64,000 bases of DNA from an uncultured Fastidiosipila sp. (GTDB lineage Bacteria; Bacillota; Clostridia; Saccharofermentanales; Fastidiosipilaceae), in assembly GCA_947253875.1 (NCBI GenBank), contig CAMYAM010000003.1, positions 1-64,000 of the forward strand, given 5' to 3'. Made by a program: the position numbers and the translations under genes. Shown piece by piece: positions 23,189-34,900 of the stretch (position 1 is its first letter; each line of letters begins with the position of its first letter). A model generated the notes under the pieces. It saw only the letters and a program-made list of their open reading frames with translations. It did no database searches and was not told the origin of the DNA.

Positions 23189-26074
23189 ATGACAAATAGA
23201 GAAGAGTATATTAGAAAAAACAATAATACAAATAATAAGGCGCGCGAGATAACTGGGCTTATTTATTTGATTTTATCATTATTTACAGGAGTAGCTTTTT
23301 ACATACCAAGTGTCAGTAGTGGACCTTTAGGTCGTTTTGTAGTAAGTATTGGCAGAGGACTACTCGGTCCAGTTTCCTATGCTTTACCACTATTGTTCTT
23401 AGTTTTAGCTATTTCTACTTTTCTAGAAGATTTTTTCAAAGCTAAAAAAATCAAAATAAATAACTTACTTTTACTATTAATTATACTTTCTGCTTTGATT
23501 CACGCCATCGCAATTAAACCAGAAGTTGTTCATAACCTAAGTGTAGACAGTGAAGGTAAGTACACAGTATTAAGTTCTTTCTCTGAACTTTGGTCAATGG
23601 GCAAAAGTCCAGAAATTTACCCTAATATTAATGCAGATCTAGCTGGCGGTGTTGTTGGGGGAGCAATTGCGTTAGGGCTCCAAAGAATTATAGGATATGC
23701 TGGAGCAATAATCATATTGAGCTCAACAATAATTATAGAAGCTATAATTATTGGAAATTTTTCCATTTCAAGAATTTTACTCTCCTTGCTATCTTTAGTT
23801 TACGCATTTGGTAATTTTTGTAAAAAAGCTATTAGAAATGTTAGTGATAGCATTCAAGAATCAAGAGCAAGAAAAGCTGAATTTAATGCTAGAATTAATG
23901 ATTTCTCCAATGAATCAAAACCTAATTCTAAATATCTTGGTAATGTAGATAATAATTCCCAACATGAAACAACTAGATCATTACAGCAAAGAATAAATAT
24001 AAATTCTAATCAAAGCAAATCATTCAATATTGATTCTTATATGAATGATTTTAATCATCAGAGTAACGGAAATAATCGCAAAGAAATTCCTAATTATAAT
24101 CTAGGTGCAAATGCAAACTTCAATAGTAATGGCGAAAGAATGCCTAGCCACAAGGTCAATTCAGATAAAACATATGTAGCACCTAACTTTATAATTCAAC
24201 AAGATCATAATGATACTAGATCAAATACTTTAAATAACAAAACAGACATAAAATTAAAACCAGTGTCTAAATTTGATAACAGTAGGAATAGTTCAGTTTC
24301 TAATGAAAATAATAGTACTGTTTCAAGTTTCACAATTGATGGCCTATCCGAAAATCATAATACTAATAATAAGAGCTCTGATTTCTTATTAGCCAATGAC
24401 ATGGACAATTCAAATGTAATAGCAAAGGATAATCCAACTAACTTAGATCATAAAACTTCTAAGTTTGATTTAAGCAAAGATAGCTCCGATATTAAGCCTT
24501 TAAAAGCTGTAGACTCTAGCAAAAAAGAGGCAGATGATACTTTATCAGGCTCCACTAAGTCTGAGAGCGTTAATAATGATAAGGTTAAGAAAGTTGTACC
24601 TGTCAACAAACCCTATGTTTTTCCACCATATAATCTTTTGGAGGCAAGGCCGGTACAACAAAAAGGTGCCACAGAAAAAATCATAAAGGAACAGGCTATG
24701 CTGCTCGAACAAACTTTAGCAAGCTTTGGAGTTGATGCTACAGTAATTCATGTAACTACTGGACCTTCTATCACTAGATTTGAATTAAGACCAGGAATAG
24801 GTGTAAAAATAAGTAAAATAGTAAACTTGTCTGACGATTTAGCTTTAGCACTTGCTGCAACTACAGTTAGAATCGAAGCACCAATACCAGGTAAATCAGC
24901 AATTGGTATAGAAATCCCTAACGAAAGTACAGCTACTGTAGGTCTGAGATCTTTAATTGATAATCCAAAATATGTTGAGCGTAAAGAGCGCTTGTTGGTT
25001 CCTCTAGGAAGAGATATTCCAGGCCAAGCAATTTATTGTAACTTAGCAAAAATGCCACATTTATTAATTGCTGGTGCGACTGGTTCAGGTAAATCTGTTT
25101 GTATTAATACAATTTTAATCAGCTTACTCTACAGATGTTCTCCTGAAGATCTGAAATTGTTATTAATCGACCCAAAGGTCGTTGAACTTTCTATCTATAA
25201 TGGTATTCCACATCTGTTAGCACCTGTTGTTACAGATCCAACTAAAGCTGCAAATACACTTAATTGGCTAGTCCAAGAGATGGAGAGACGTTATAGCTTA
25301 TTTGCTGATAAAAAAGCTAGAGATATGAATAGTTATAATGAAATTATGGAATCTGAGGGTGAAGAAAAACTTCCTAATATTGTTCTAATCATTGATGAGT
25401 TATCCGACCTCATGATGACCACACCAAAAGAAGTTGAGGATTCTATTTCACGTTTAACAGCTATGGCTAGAGCTGCAGGTATTCATCTAATTATTGCTAC
25501 ACAAAGACCTTCTGTTGACGTTATTACTGGTGTTATTAAAGCTAATATTCCTTCAAGAGTAGCATTCGCAGTATCATCACAAGTTGACTCTAGAACTATT
25601 CTAGATTCCTCTGGTGCAGAAAAACTATTAGGCAAAGGAGATATGCTGTATTTTCCACAAAGTGACTCAAAACCTACTCGAGGTCAAGGTGCATTTTTAG
25701 ATGACCATGAGGTACAAAGAGTTATAGACTTCTGTAAATCTCAAGGACTTGATACTTATGATCAAGAGGTAGCTCAAGAAATAGTCAGTGCCAAGGCTGG
25801 CGGATTTAATGATGATGATTCCGATGAGGAAGAAGATGAATTGTTTAACGAAGCAGTAGATTTGGTAGTTGAGAATGGTTATGCATCAGTTTCTTTATTG
25901 CAACGTCGTTTGAATATTGGATATCCTCGAGCTGGAAGAATAATTGATGCTATGGAGGCTAAAGGATATATTGGTCCTCATGCTGGCAGTAAGCCAAGAA
26001 ATATAATAATTAGTTCAGAGGAATGGGCTTTAATAAAAGCTGATGCTTGGAATAATGATGGTTCTGATCATTAA
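23189..26074 (+). CDS. ftsK: DNA translocase FtsK/SpoIIIE
   Basis: This 961-residue motor pumps chromosomal DNA through the closing septum. Several membrane spans fill about residues 15-200. A long Asn/Ser-rich disordered linker covers about 210-470. The motor follows, with GPSITRFELRPG, Walker A GATGSGKSV near 629-637, LIDPKVVELS, and IVLIIDELSDLMM (Walker B), then IIATQRPSVDVITG. The C-terminal gamma winged helix (LFNEAVDLVVENGYASVSLL to AKGYIGP) recognises the polar DNA guide sequences. The ribosome site AAGG is weak. Whether it is the division or the sporulation type cannot be told here. Confidence 0.95.
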   Translation: MTNREEYIRKNNNTNNKAREITGLIYLILSLFTGVAFYIPSVSSGPLGRFVVSIGRGLLGPVSYALPLLFLVLAISTFLEDFFKAKKIKINNLLLLLIILSALIHAIAIKPEVVHNLSVDSEGKYTVLSSFSELWSMGKSPEIYPNINADLAGGVVGGAIALGLQRIIGYAGAIIILSSTIIIEAIIIGNFSISRILLSLLSLVYAFGNFCKKAIRNVSDSIQESRARKAEFNARINDFSNESKPNSKYLGNVDNNSQHETTRSLQQRININSNQSKSFNIDSYMNDFNHQSNGNNRKEIPNYNLGANANFNSNGERMPSHKVNSDKTYVAPNFIIQQDHNDTRSNTLNNKTDIKLKPVSKFDNSRNSSVSNENNSTVSSFTIDGLSENHNTNNKSSDFLLANDMDNSNVIAKDNPTNLDHKTSKFDLSKDSSDIKPLKAVDSSKKEADDTLSGSTKSESVNNDKVKKVVPVNKPYVFPPYNLLEARPVQQKGATEKIIKEQAMLLEQTLASFGVDATVIHVTTGPSITRFELRPGIGVKISKIVNLSDDLALALAATTVRIEAPIPGKSAIGIEIPNESTATVGLRSLIDNPKYVERKERLLVPLGRDIPGQAIYCNLAKMPHLLIAGATGSGKSVCINTILISLLYRCSPEDLKLLLIDPKVVELSIYNGIPHLLAPVVTDPTKAANTLNWLVQEMERRYSLFADKKARDMNSYNEIMESEGEEKLPNIVLIIDELSDLMMTTPKEVEDSISRLTAMARAAGIHLIIATQRPSVDVITGVIKANIPSRVAFAVSSQVDSRTILDSSGAEKLLGKGDMLYFPQSDSKPTRGQGAFLDDHEVQRVIDFCKSQGLDTYDQEVAQEIVSAKAGGFNDDDSDEEEDELFNEAVDLVVENGYASVSLLQRRLNIGYPRAGRIIDAMEAKGYIGPHAGSKPRNIIISSEEWALIKADAWNNDGSDH

Positions 26075-26112
26075 ATTAATTTTAGAAATTTAGAGAAATA
26101 GAGGTACATTAG

Positions 26113-26976
26113 ATGGCGATTTTATTAGATGGAAGAGTTTTATCCAAAAACATAAAAAATGACTTGGCTGAAAAAGTTAGTAAATTAAAACATTCAGGAA
26201 ATCGTGCTCCTCAACTTGCAGTAATTTTGGTTGGTGCTGATCCTGCATCTTTAATATATGTTGGTAGAAAAGAAAAAGCTGCTCTCGAATGTTTTTTTGA
26301 ATCTAAGACAGTTAATCTTCCTGAAGATTCAAGTTTTGAAGATATAAAATCAGCTATTGAAGCTTTAAATAATGATGATAATGTTGACGGTATTTTATTG
26401 CAATTACCTTTACCAAAATCTTTAAAAGAACATGAAAAAGATCTTCTGAATTTAATAGATCCAGAGAAAGATATTGATGGATTACACCCTATAAATGTTG
26501 GTAAATTGAGTTTGGGTGAAGACGCACCAATTGCTTGTACTGCTAATGGAATTATTAAACTATTAAAATATAACAATATCGATATTGATGGAAAACACGC
26601 TGTTATTATAGGGAGAAGTAATATAGTTGGTAAACCCTTAATTCAACTACTATTACGAGAAAATGCAACTGTTACAGTATGTCACTCTCACACAGAAAAC
26701 CTGAGCGAATTCACTAAATCAGCAGATATTTTGATAGTTGCCATAGGGAAGACAAAATACATAACAGCTGATATGGTTAAAGAAAATGCATGTATTGTTG
26801 ATGTTGGTATTAATAGACTAGGTGGACGAAAAATAACTGGAGATGTTGATTTCACCTCTGTAGAGCCTAAAGTTAATGCAATCACTCCTGTCCCAGGAGG
26901 AGTAGGACCTATGACAATAGCTATGTTATTAGAGAATACTCTAATATGTTATTTAAAAAGAAAGAATATTAAATGA
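26113..26976 (+). CDS. folD: Methylenetetrahydrofolate dehydrogenase/cyclohydrolase FolD
   Basis: FolD converts 5,10-methylene-THF to 10-formyl-THF, the formyl donor for purines and for Fmt. The 287-residue protein shows YVGRKEKAA with the catalytic Lys, LLQLPLPKSL, DIDGLHPINVGKL, IIGRSNIVGKPLIQLLL for NADP binding, and PVPGGVGPMTIAMLLENT. GAGGT precedes the ATG. Its last four bases overlap cinA (ATGA), so the two are translationally coupled. Confidence 0.97.
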   Translation: MAILLDGRVLSKNIKNDLAEKVSKLKHSGNRAPQLAVILVGADPASLIYVGRKEKAALECFFESKTVNLPEDSSFEDIKSAIEALNNDDNVDGILLQLPLPKSLKEHEKDLLNLIDPEKDIDGLHPINVGKLSLGEDAPIACTANGIIKLLKYNNIDIDGKHAVIIGRSNIVGKPLIQLLLRENATVTVCHSHTENLSEFTKSADILIVAIGKTKYITADMVKENACIVDVGINRLGGRKITGDVDFTSVEPKVNAITPVPGGVGPMTIAMLLENTLICYLKRKNIK

Positions 26977-28280
26977 ATACAAATAGCAAGTTAATAGTGG
27001 AGAAAGATTTTAAAATACAAACTGCTGAGATTATAACAGTAGGCACTGAAATTCTGCTTGGACAAGTGCTTAATACTAACGCACAATTTCTAGCAAGAAA
27101 ATTATCAGACCTAGGAATTAACTGCTATTTTCAACAATCTGTGGGTGATAATGAAAAACGTTTAATCGAAACTTTAAAGCTTGCTTTATCTAGAGCAGAT
27201 CTAATTATTATTACTGGAGGTTTAGGACCAACTGCAGATGACATTTCTCTTGGTGTAACTAGCAAGTTAACAAATAATAATTTAGTTATTTCTGAGACAG
27301 AACTAGAAAAATTAAATAAATACTTAGATAATTCCGGAATAGTAGATATTCAAAATAAAAATCTCAATTATAAACAAGTATATCTTCCTGAGGAGTGCAT
27401 TATTCTTCCAAATGATAAAGGTACTGCCCCTGGGGTTATCATGAAGAATAAAAATGCAGATTTATCTTCTGGAGCAGGCAACTTAATTATACTTTTACCT
27501 GGTCCACCAAAAGAAAATTCTTATATGTTTGAAAATTATGCTGAACAGTTCATCCGAGAACACAGTGAATATGTGATTGAAAATGTTTATTTAAGAGCTT
27601 TTGGATTAAGTGAATCCGTAGCATTTTTGGCATTAAAAGACATCGCTGCCAAGCAGAACCCAAGTGTTGCTACTTATGTGTTTCCTGATGAACTAATTAT
27701 TCGGGTCTCCTATAAGCACAAGAGAACTTCAAATCTGGAAGAATTATATGACACAGTCAAAATAGTTGAAGATCGACTAGGTCAATACATCTTTAGTAAA
27801 AATTCTTATAACTTGATAGAAACAGTATTTAATAAATTAGTAGAAAAGCAAAAAACTATATCATTTGCTGAAAGCTGTACCGCAGGATTAGCTAGTTCAA
27901 AACTTGCTGAAATTAGTGGAGCATCAAAAGTACTAGCAGGCGGTATCATAACCTATAATATTGATATTAAAACTAAGGTGCTTGGTGTTCCTGAGGATAT
28001 ACTTAATAAGCACGGTGCTGTCAGCAAAGAAACTGCGATAGCAATGGCTAAAAGAGCCCTAGAATTATTTAATTCAGATTTTAGTATAGCGATTACAGGA
28101 AATGCTGGACCTAGTCCAAGTGAAGGTAAAGAAGTCGGTTTAGTATACATTTCAATTTATAATGGAGAGAAAGAAATAGTTAAAGAATTTAAATTTACAG
28201 GTGATAGACAAAAAATTAGAAATAAAGCTTGTCAATCAGCTTACTATCTTTTACTAAAAAATTTTTTAGAGGAGGAGTGA
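26973..28280 (+). CDS. cinA: CinA-family protein (damage-inducible/competence protein)
   Basis: The 435-residue protein has an N-terminal MoCF-like domain (AEIITVGTEILLGQVLNTNA, TGGLGPTADDISLG, LPGPPKE) and a C-terminal PncC-type amidohydrolase domain (SFAESCTAGLASSKLAEISG, then ITGNAGPS). Members cleave nicotinamide mononucleotide or ADP-ribose; the biological role is less certain. It overlaps folD by four bases. In several Gram-positives cinA sits directly before recA, as here, but recA has its own promoter and LexA box. Confidence 0.92.
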   Translation: MNTNSKLIVEKDFKIQTAEIITVGTEILLGQVLNTNAQFLARKLSDLGINCYFQQSVGDNEKRLIETLKLALSRADLIIITGGLGPTADDISLGVTSKLTNNNLVISETELEKLNKYLDNSGIVDIQNKNLNYKQVYLPEECIILPNDKGTAPGVIMKNKNADLSSGAGNLIILLPGPPKENSYMFENYAEQFIREHSEYVIENVYLRAFGLSESVAFLALKDIAAKQNPSVATYVFPDELIIRVSYKHKRTSNLEELYDTVKIVEDRLGQYIFSKNSYNLIETVFNKLVEKQKTISFAESCTAGLASSKLAEISGASKVLAGGIITYNIDIKTKVLGVPEDILNKHGAVSKETAIAMAKRALELFNSDFSIAITGNAGPSPSEGKEVGLVYISIYNGEKEIVKEFKFTGDRQKIRNKACQSAYYLLLKNFLEEE

Positions 28281-28363
28281 AGCAGTTAGTGTTTTAATTT
28301 TAATTTTTATTTCTATGTTTTATTAATTTGTAACTATTTGTAGTAAAAATAAGAATTATTCGC

Positions 28364-28392
28364 TTGTATAATAAAAATACTTATAGTAAAAT
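28364..28392 (+). promoter_or_regulatory. Promoter of recA
   Basis: TTGTAT at 28364-28369 and TAAAAT at 28387-28392 are spaced by 17 bases. A LexA box begins two bases downstream. Confidence 0.6.
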
Positions 28393-28393
28393 A

Positions 28394-28407
28394 AGAACAA
28401 TTGTTCG
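28394..28407. promoter_or_regulatory. LexA (SOS) box of recA
   Basis: AGAACAATTGTTCG contains the perfect palindrome GAAC-AATT-GTTC and fits the Gram-positive LexA consensus CGAAC-N4-GTTCG with one mismatch. It lies immediately after the -10 box, where bound LexA would block transcription. Confidence 0.85.
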
Positions 28408-28426
28408 TTAAGTAATGGAGGTAGAC

Positions 28427-29608
28427 ATGGCTAAAAAGAAAAAAGGTAAATCTACAGAAGAAGTTAGTAATATAGCTTTTGAAGAGAGAGATAAAGCCCT
28501 AAGCGCAGCTCTTAAGAAGATTGAAACACAATTTGGTAAAGGTTCAGTTATGAGACTGGGTGACGACACTAACCCCAGTGAAATTAGAACTATACCTACT
28601 GGATCACTTTCATTAGACGTTGCTCTTGGTATTGGTGGATTACCTACAGGTAGAATTATTGAAATATATGGACCAGAATCATCTGGTAAAACTACAGTAG
28701 CTCTTCATGTCGCTGCAGAAGCTCAGAAAATGGGTGGTACTGCAGCATTTATCGACGCCGAACACGCATTAGACCCTAGTTACGCTGAGAAATTAGGTGT
28801 TGATATTGATAATTTAATTGTCTCTCAACCTGATAACGGTGAGCAAGCATTAGAGATTGCTGAGGCCCTCGTAAGAAGTGGAGCAATAGATGTAATTGTT
28901 ATTGACTCTGTTGCCGCACTTGTCCCTAGAGCTGAAATTGATGGTGAAATGGGCGATCAATATATTGGTTTGCAAGCAAGACTTATGTCTCAAGCACTCC
29001 GTAAATTAACAAGTATTATTAGTAAATCTGAAACTGTAATTATCTTTATAAATCAATTACGTGAAAAAGTCGGAGTCATGTTTGGAAGTCCTGAAACTAC
29101 TCCTGGTGGACGTGCTCTGAAGTTCTACTCATCAATTCGTCTAGATGTGCGCAAAATTGATACATTAAAGAATGGTAAAGATGCCTATGGTAATAGAACT
29201 AGAGTAAAAATTGTCAAGAACAAACTAGCACCTCCTTTCAAGGAAGTTGAATTCGACTTAATTTATGGTGAAGGTATTTCTCAAATTGGGGATATTGTTG
29301 ATCTTGCTGTTGAAAAAGATATAATCGTTAAATCTGGTTCTTGGTACTCATATAATGATGAACAAATAGCTCAAGGTAGAGAAAATAGCATTAACTGGCT
29401 AAAAGAAAATCCTGAAATTCTAGAAGAGATTTCAACAAAAGTTAGAATTGCTTACGGTATTCTTGAAGATGATTTAGATGAAATTGATGATTCAGAAGAT
29501 AATAATTCAGAAAAATCTTCAACCACTGCAGATAAGGATGACTTTGAAGTACCTGATGGCGAAGGCAAAAGCGAAGAAGATCTAATTGATGATATATTGG
29601 GACTATAA
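28427..29608 (+). CDS. recA: Recombinase RecA
   Basis: RecA forms filaments on single-stranded DNA, drives homologous recombination, and triggers LexA self-cleavage. The 393-residue protein has Walker [20 protein letters not shown] (Walker B), [13 protein letters not shown] with loop L1 and [11 protein letters not shown] in the L2 region, and an acidic C-terminal tail of about 50 residues rich in Asp, Glu and Ser, longer than average. The start at 28427 follows GGAGGT; an in-frame ATG at 28415 overlaps the ribosome site and is rejected. A LexA box controls the promoter. Confidence 0.98.
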   Translation: MAKKKKGKSTEEVSNIAFEERDKALSAALKKIETQFGKGSVMRLGDDTNPSEIRTIPTGSLSLDVALGIGGLPTGRIIEIYGPESSGKTTVALHVAAEAQKMGGTAAFIDAEHALDPSYAEKLGVDIDNLIVSQPDNGEQALEIAEALVRSGAIDVIVIDSVAALVPRAEIDGEMGDQYIGLQARLMSQALRKLTSIISKSETVIIFINQLREKVGVMFGSPETTPGGRALKFYSSIRLDVRKIDTLKNGKDAYGNRTRVKIVKNKLAPPFKEVEFDLIYGEGISQIGDIVDLAVEKDIIVKSGSWYSYNDEQIAQGRENSINWLKENPEILEEISTKVRIAYGILEDDLDEIDDSEDNNSEKSSTTADKDDFEVPDGEGKSEEDLIDDILGL

Positions 29609-30122
29609 TCAGATAGAAAAATCTGATCAGGAATTAAAAGAAGAAGAACTATTAAGAGAATGTAGAGCAGCTGCTATTCAGTATCTTGCCTTGCGTACTA
29701 GAAGCACAGGCCAGTGCAAAAAAAAATTAGTAGCTGCTGATTTTCCTAACCATATTATTACTGAAGTCTTAAGACAACTTGATATTGATGGATACCTGTA
29801 TGATCTAGAGATTGCTGAATCTGTAATTAAATCTCGGCGTAATTCTAAAGCTGAAAGTCATCTTGCCTTGAAGCACAGAATGATAAATTTAGGAATTAAA
29901 GATGATGCAATTGAGACTAGTTTATTAAATAATGTTAGTGATAAAGTCTTACTTGCTGAGCTATTTGCTAATAAATTCTCCTCTTTATTTCATGATTATG
30001 TAAATACTGAAGATCCTAATGATAGATATAATCTTAAAATTAAACTAATTAGAAAAGCAAATAATCGAGGTTTTACAGACGAGTTTTGTAATAATTTTTT
30101 AAATCAATTTGGACAAAAATAA
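29589..30122 (+). CDS. recX: Regulatory protein RecX
   Basis: RecX binds RecA filaments and modulates their activity. The 177-residue protein contains the triple three-helix repeats of the family, beginning with [20 protein letters not shown], then [19 protein letters not shown], and [20 protein letters not shown]. It starts inside the 3' end of recA, overlapping it by 20 bases in another frame; a TTG three bases earlier is an alternative start. The overlap implies joint SOS control with recA. Confidence 0.88.
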   Translation: MIYWDYNQIEKSDQELKEEELLRECRAAAIQYLALRTRSTGQCKKKLVAADFPNHIITEVLRQLDIDGYLYDLEIAESVIKSRRNSKAESHLALKHRMINLGIKDDAIETSLLNNVSDKVLLAELFANKFSSLFHDYVNTEDPNDRYNLKIKLIRKANNRGFTDEFCNNFLNQFGQK

Positions 30123-30208
30123 AACCTTATTGTTAAAAATTTAGTTTTATTTTAAATATTTCTGATATGTAGTATTATAATTACATGACTTTTGAGAGAG
30201 GTTTAATT

Positions 30209-30799
30209 ATGAATTTACCTAATAAATTATCTACATTCAGAATTATGTTAATTCCGATAATGTTAATTTTTATGATACCTATACCTGGTGCTGATTCCTG
30301 GAATATCTTTTTAAATAAGTATGGAATGATTTTTGCAGTAATAATATTTATCACAGCTTCATTAACAGACTATTTTGATGGAAAAATTGCTAGAAAAAGA
30401 AATTTAGTTACTAATCTAGGTAAATTTTTAGATCCCATTGCAGATAAGCTATTAGTTATTTCAGCTTTTATTGCTTTTGCTTCTCTAGGTAGATTAACTG
30501 CCTGGTTCCCAATTATTATATTATTTAGAGAATTCATTGTTACAGGCGTTAGAACAATAGCTGCCAGTAAAGGAGTAATAGTTGCGGCTAAAATGTTTGG
30601 TAAGATAAAGGCAACACTACAAATGATTGCAATAATTGCTCTAATGATCGAGCATATTTTAATTGTTAACATTGGTCATAGTGCGTTTACTAATACTCTG
30701 ACCATTCTAATTAATGTAATTCTGGTTCTAACAGTTATTATCACAATATTATCTGGCTTAACTTATATTACAGACAATAAGTCATTACTTACAGAGTAA
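30209..30799 (+). CDS. pgsA: CDP-diacylglycerol-glycerol-3-phosphate 3-phosphatidyltransferase
   Basis: PgsA makes phosphatidylglycerol phosphate from CDP-diacylglycerol, the product of CdsA. The 196-residue membrane protein carries the CDP-alcohol transferase motif DYFDGKIARKRN followed by LGKFLDPIADKL, with the essential Asp residues. GAGAGG precedes the ATG at 30209; an in-frame ATG at 30185 lies before that site and is less likely. It lies 86 bases after recX. Confidence 0.95.
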   Translation: MNLPNKLSTFRIMLIPIMLIFMIPIPGADSWNIFLNKYGMIFAVIIFITASLTDYFDGKIARKRNLVTNLGKFLDPIADKLLVISAFIAFASLGRLTAWFPIIILFREFIVTGVRTIAASKGVIVAAKMFGKIKATLQMIAIIALMIEHILIVNIGHSAFTNTLTILINVILVLTVIITILSGLTYITDNKSLLTE

Positions 30800-30921
30800 T
30801 TTTCTGTTAAAATCTTAATCATATTAAAACATTATATTTTGTTCATATTTATAATATATAGTATTTAACAGTTGAATAGCTATTTTGTAGGATAATAGTT
30901 ATTTATATAGGAGGATATAAA

Positions 30922-31167
30922 ATGACACAACAAGAAATATTTAAAGAAGTACAAGATATTTTAGTAGATCAATTAGGAGTAGAGCCTGAAGAGGTTACAA
31001 TGGATGCTAATTTTATTGATGATTTAAACGCTGATTCACTTGATATAGTCGAATTAATCATGACTTTGGAACAAGAATTTGAAGTTTCAATTCCTGATGA
31101 AGATGCAGAGAAAATTTCTAATGTTGCAGACGTTGTCAATTATATTAAAGATAACTTTTACAATTAA
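30922..31167 (+). CDS. acpP: Acyl carrier protein
   Basis: ACP carries growing acyl chains on a phosphopantetheine arm. The 81-residue acidic protein has the attachment motif [18 protein letters not shown], in which Ser of DSL is modified. AGGAGG precedes the ATG. It stands apart from other fatty-acid genes and is closed by a strong terminator; acpP next to rnc and smc is common in bacteria. Confidence 0.97.
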   Translation: MTQQEIFKEVQDILVDQLGVEPEEVTMDANFIDDLNADSLDIVELIMTLEQEFEVSIPDEDAEKISNVADVVNYIKDNFYN

Positions 31168-31195
31168 TCATTATTAGATTATTATATATTGAGAT

Positions 31196-31221
31196 AGCGC
31201 CTTTAATAGAGGCGCTTTTTT
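31196..31221 (+). terminator. Terminator after acpP
   Basis: AGCGCCT at 31196-31202 pairs with AGGCGCT at 31210-31216, then a T run. It lies only 36 bases before rnc, with no room for a full promoter between, so rnc probably depends on read-through. Confidence 0.85.
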
Positions 31222-31256
31222 AACAATTTTTTGTAGGAGGTAGATAAATAATATCT

Positions 31257-31982
31257 ATGGATAAAAAATTAATTGATAAATATAAAACTTTTTCAAAAAT
31301 TTATCTTTCCTACGATTTTAAGAATATAGATTTACTTATTGAAGCATTGACACATTCATCATACGCTAATGAAAGCGAAGATCCATCTACTAGAGATAAC
31401 GAAAGGTTAGAATTTCTTGGAGATGCAGTGCTTGAAGCAATTATTTCAGAAAAATTATTTCTTGATGGAGCTAATTTTACTGAAGGTCAAATGACTAAAA
31501 TTAGGTCTTTAACAGTTAGAGAAGAGAGCTTAGTTAAAGTTGCTCGATCTATTGGACTGCAAAACTACTTACGTTTAGGACAAGGTGAAGAAAAGACCAG
31601 TGGTAGAGAAAAATCTTCTAACTCTGAAGATGCTATGGAAGCAATTATTGGTGCAATATTCATTGATGGCGGTTGGGAAGCAAGCAAAACTTTTGTTAAT
31701 GACGTGTTAAGTCCTATCTATAGCTATGCCAAATCCGGGAATTTAGTTTATGATTATAAAAGTAAATTGTATCAAGTTTTACAAGCAGAGGAAAACCTAC
31801 CTCAAGTTAATTTTATTTTGTTATCTGAAACTGGCCCTGCACATGATAAAACATTTACAATATCTGTTGAATATAAAGGCATAAGATATACTCCTGCATC
31901 AGCAAATTCAAAAAAAATGGCAGAGCAAGGAGCTGCTCATAACTTCTTGAATGAGTATAAAATTAAGGAGAATAATAATTAA
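31257..31982 (+). CDS. rnc: Ribonuclease III
   Basis: RNase III cuts double-stranded RNA, including rRNA precursors. The 241-residue protein has the signature NERLEFLGDAVLEAI near residues 48-62 with catalytic acidic residues, a second acidic site DAMEAIIGAIFIDGG, and a C-terminal double-stranded RNA-binding domain from about 165. TAGGAGG is sixteen bases before the ATG, an unusually long gap; the only closer in-frame codons are two ATA codons. The stop overlaps the smc start (TAATG). Confidence 0.96.
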   Translation: MDKKLIDKYKTFSKIYLSYDFKNIDLLIEALTHSSYANESEDPSTRDNERLEFLGDAVLEAIISEKLFLDGANFTEGQMTKIRSLTVREESLVKVARSIGLQNYLRLGQGEEKTSGREKSSNSEDAMEAIIGAIFIDGGWEASKTFVNDVLSPIYSYAKSGNLVYDYKSKLYQVLQAEENLPQVNFILLSETGPAHDKTFTISVEYKGIRYTPASANSKKMAEQGAAHNFLNEYKIKENNN

Positions 31983-34900
31983 TGAAATTAAAATCTCTTA
32001 TTTTGCAAGGTTTTAAATCATTCTACGATAGAACAGTAATAGAGTTCCATGAGGGTGTTACTGCTGTCGTTGGCCCTAACGGTAGTGGTAAATCAAACAT
32101 TACTGATGCTATTCGCTGGGTTTTAGGAGAACAATCAAGTAAAAATTTGCGTGTAGACAAAATGGATGAGTTAATTTTTGCTGGTACAGAAAATAAGAGA
32201 GCTCTATCATTTGCTGAAATAACACTTGTTATGGATAACTCTGACCATAGCATTGAAATAGAATATCCTGAAGTTCATGTCACAAGACGCATTTATAGAA
32301 ATGGAGAAAGTGAGTATCTTCTAAATAATAATACCTGTAGGTTAAAAGATATAACTGAATTATTTTTAGATACTGGTATAGGTAAAGATGGATACTCTAT
32401 GATTGGACAAGGTCGAGTTGACAGTATACTTAGTGGACGCTCTGACCTACGTCGTAAAATGCTAGATGAAGCAAGTGGAATTAGTAAATACAAATTACGT
32501 CATCAGGAAGCAAGCAGGAAATTAGAACACACTGAGCAAAATTTAATTAGAATTAATGATATTCTCGCTGAAATTTCTAAACAAAAAGAACCACTAGAAA
32601 AACAGGCAAAAAAAGCACACAAATATCTTAATTTAAGAGAAGAGCTTAAAGAATTAGATTTAGCATATCTATATTATTTAATTGAAAATCAAGAAAAGAT
32701 ACAACATGACTTAGAAGAATCTATCAAGGAAAATGCTCAGAATATTGAATTAGCTGAAACTGAAAAAAATAAAATTTTAGACGATTCTGCTGCCAATAGA
32801 GAGCAAATTCAACTATTGAATCTTCAAATTTCTGGTTTAAATAATAATCTTGATGAGAATAGATCAATTATAACTAATTCTCAACAAGCACTTGCACTGT
32901 ATAAACAAGAATTACAAAGTATAGCTTCTATGCACGAGGAACAAGTTGCAGATAATAAGTCAGCTAACCTTAGATTAAAAGATATAGAAGAAGAATTGCT
33001 TGGATTGAAAGATTTTCTTTCTAACATCAATTTAGAAATTGATAATGTGTCAAATACTTTTCAAGAAAAAAGCTCTAAACTAAGTGATTTAGAGAGTGCT
33101 TCAAAAGATGATATTGCAGAAATTACTACTTTTAAAAGTCAGTTAAACGAATTAACAGCAAAAGTTTCTATCGCAGAAAAAAATCTACAGAATGATTTAA
33201 CAAATCAAGAAGTTTTAAAACAACATAAACTTATCTTGAATAAAGAAGCAGCAACTCTAAAAAATGAACTCTCGGATTTAGAGGGTGTCTTTTCTAATTT
33301 AACCGCCGAAAAGACTGAGGTTAGTAATTTAATCACTAAATTTCAAGATAAACTCAATACATTAACTAAAGAGCAAGAGCAGTTTGAGAGTAATTTAAAT
33401 TCAAAAATAAATGCAGCTAATATTATTCAGAATAGCTTAAATGAAAGTAAGTACCAGTTAAAAACTCAGGAAAGCTTACAAAATAGCTATGAAGGATATA
33501 GTTATGCAGTTAAGAATTTAATGAATAAAATAAAAGATAGTCATAACTCAGTGCTAGGTCCGCTAGCAAGTTTGCTAAAAGTTCCAGAAAAATTTGAAAC
33601 TGCTATCTCAAATGCTTTAGGTGCTAGCAGTCAAAATATAGTTGTTGAAACTGAACGTGATGCTCAGGAAATGATTAATATTCTAAAAAAAGATAAACTC
33701 GGTAGAGCTACATTCTTACCTATTAATCAGATCAACCCAAATGAAATTCAGGATCATTTACTAGATAAAGTCAGCCGTTTAAATGGATATCTTGGAATAG
33801 CTAGTGATGTTATCAGTTATGATAGCAAAATTGATAATGTTGTTGGTTATGCGCTTGGAAGAACCGTGGTTGCTGACACGTTAGAAAACGCTGTTAACAT
33901 GGCTAAAACTACTGGTTTTAAAGTAAGAATTGTAAGTTTAGATGGTGATTTAATGAATACCGGTGGATCAATGAGTGGTGGTTCTAATAAATCTAATAAT
34001 CAAGCATCTAGTTTACTTGGTCGTAAACGTGTAATTAGTGACCTTAAATTTTTAATTACTAAGAACGAGAATGAACTAAAATCATTGAGTGAAGAAATTC
34101 AAAATAGTACTTTAAATTTCGAAAAAAATAAAGAGTTATTAGAAGAACTAAAACATAATAATGCTCTTGAAAAAGATAAATTGCTTGCAATCAACTTAAA
34201 AATTGAACAAAATCAAGAATCAGTTGCCAAAATAGATTCACAACTTGCTCAAAATCAAAGTGATTTAAATCACATTGCAGAGCAAGAATCTACTCAGTCA
34301 AGTGACCTTGATCAGAAGTTTGCTGAAATGGATGAATTAAAATCTAATTCCAAAGATCTAGAAGAGAGAATAGAGAAACTTGAGGCAAATCTTGAGAAAA
34401 GGAAAGCAGAACAAGAAGAACTTTTCGTTCTCAAATCTCAAATTGAAGTTCAATTTGCTAAATTAAATGAACAGAAGAACTCAAATGAACTTATTTATAA
34501 GCGTTTAACTGCTGAACAAAATGAACTACTAAGTTCTATAGAAAAACAAAATTCTACCCAGCAACGTAATGCTGATAGAAGCATCGAGCTAGATAACTTG
34601 ATTACAGCAGAAAATAGCAAATTAACTGAAAAAACTGAGGTTGAAGAGAAACTACAAGAAGAGATATCTAAACTAAAATCTGATCTTGAACTGGCAAACA
34701 AGAGCATTGAAAGTAGCAGTGAAAATCTCAATACAGTTAGCTCATACTTGACCAAACTAGGTCAGGAGCAAGGTAGACTAGAACAAAAATTAGAAAACAA
34801 CAAAACCAACCTAATGGATCAACGCTCTAAACTTTGGGAAGAATACAACTTAACGTTCGCCGACAAGGATCAATGGTATAGAGATGATCTTGATTTAGAT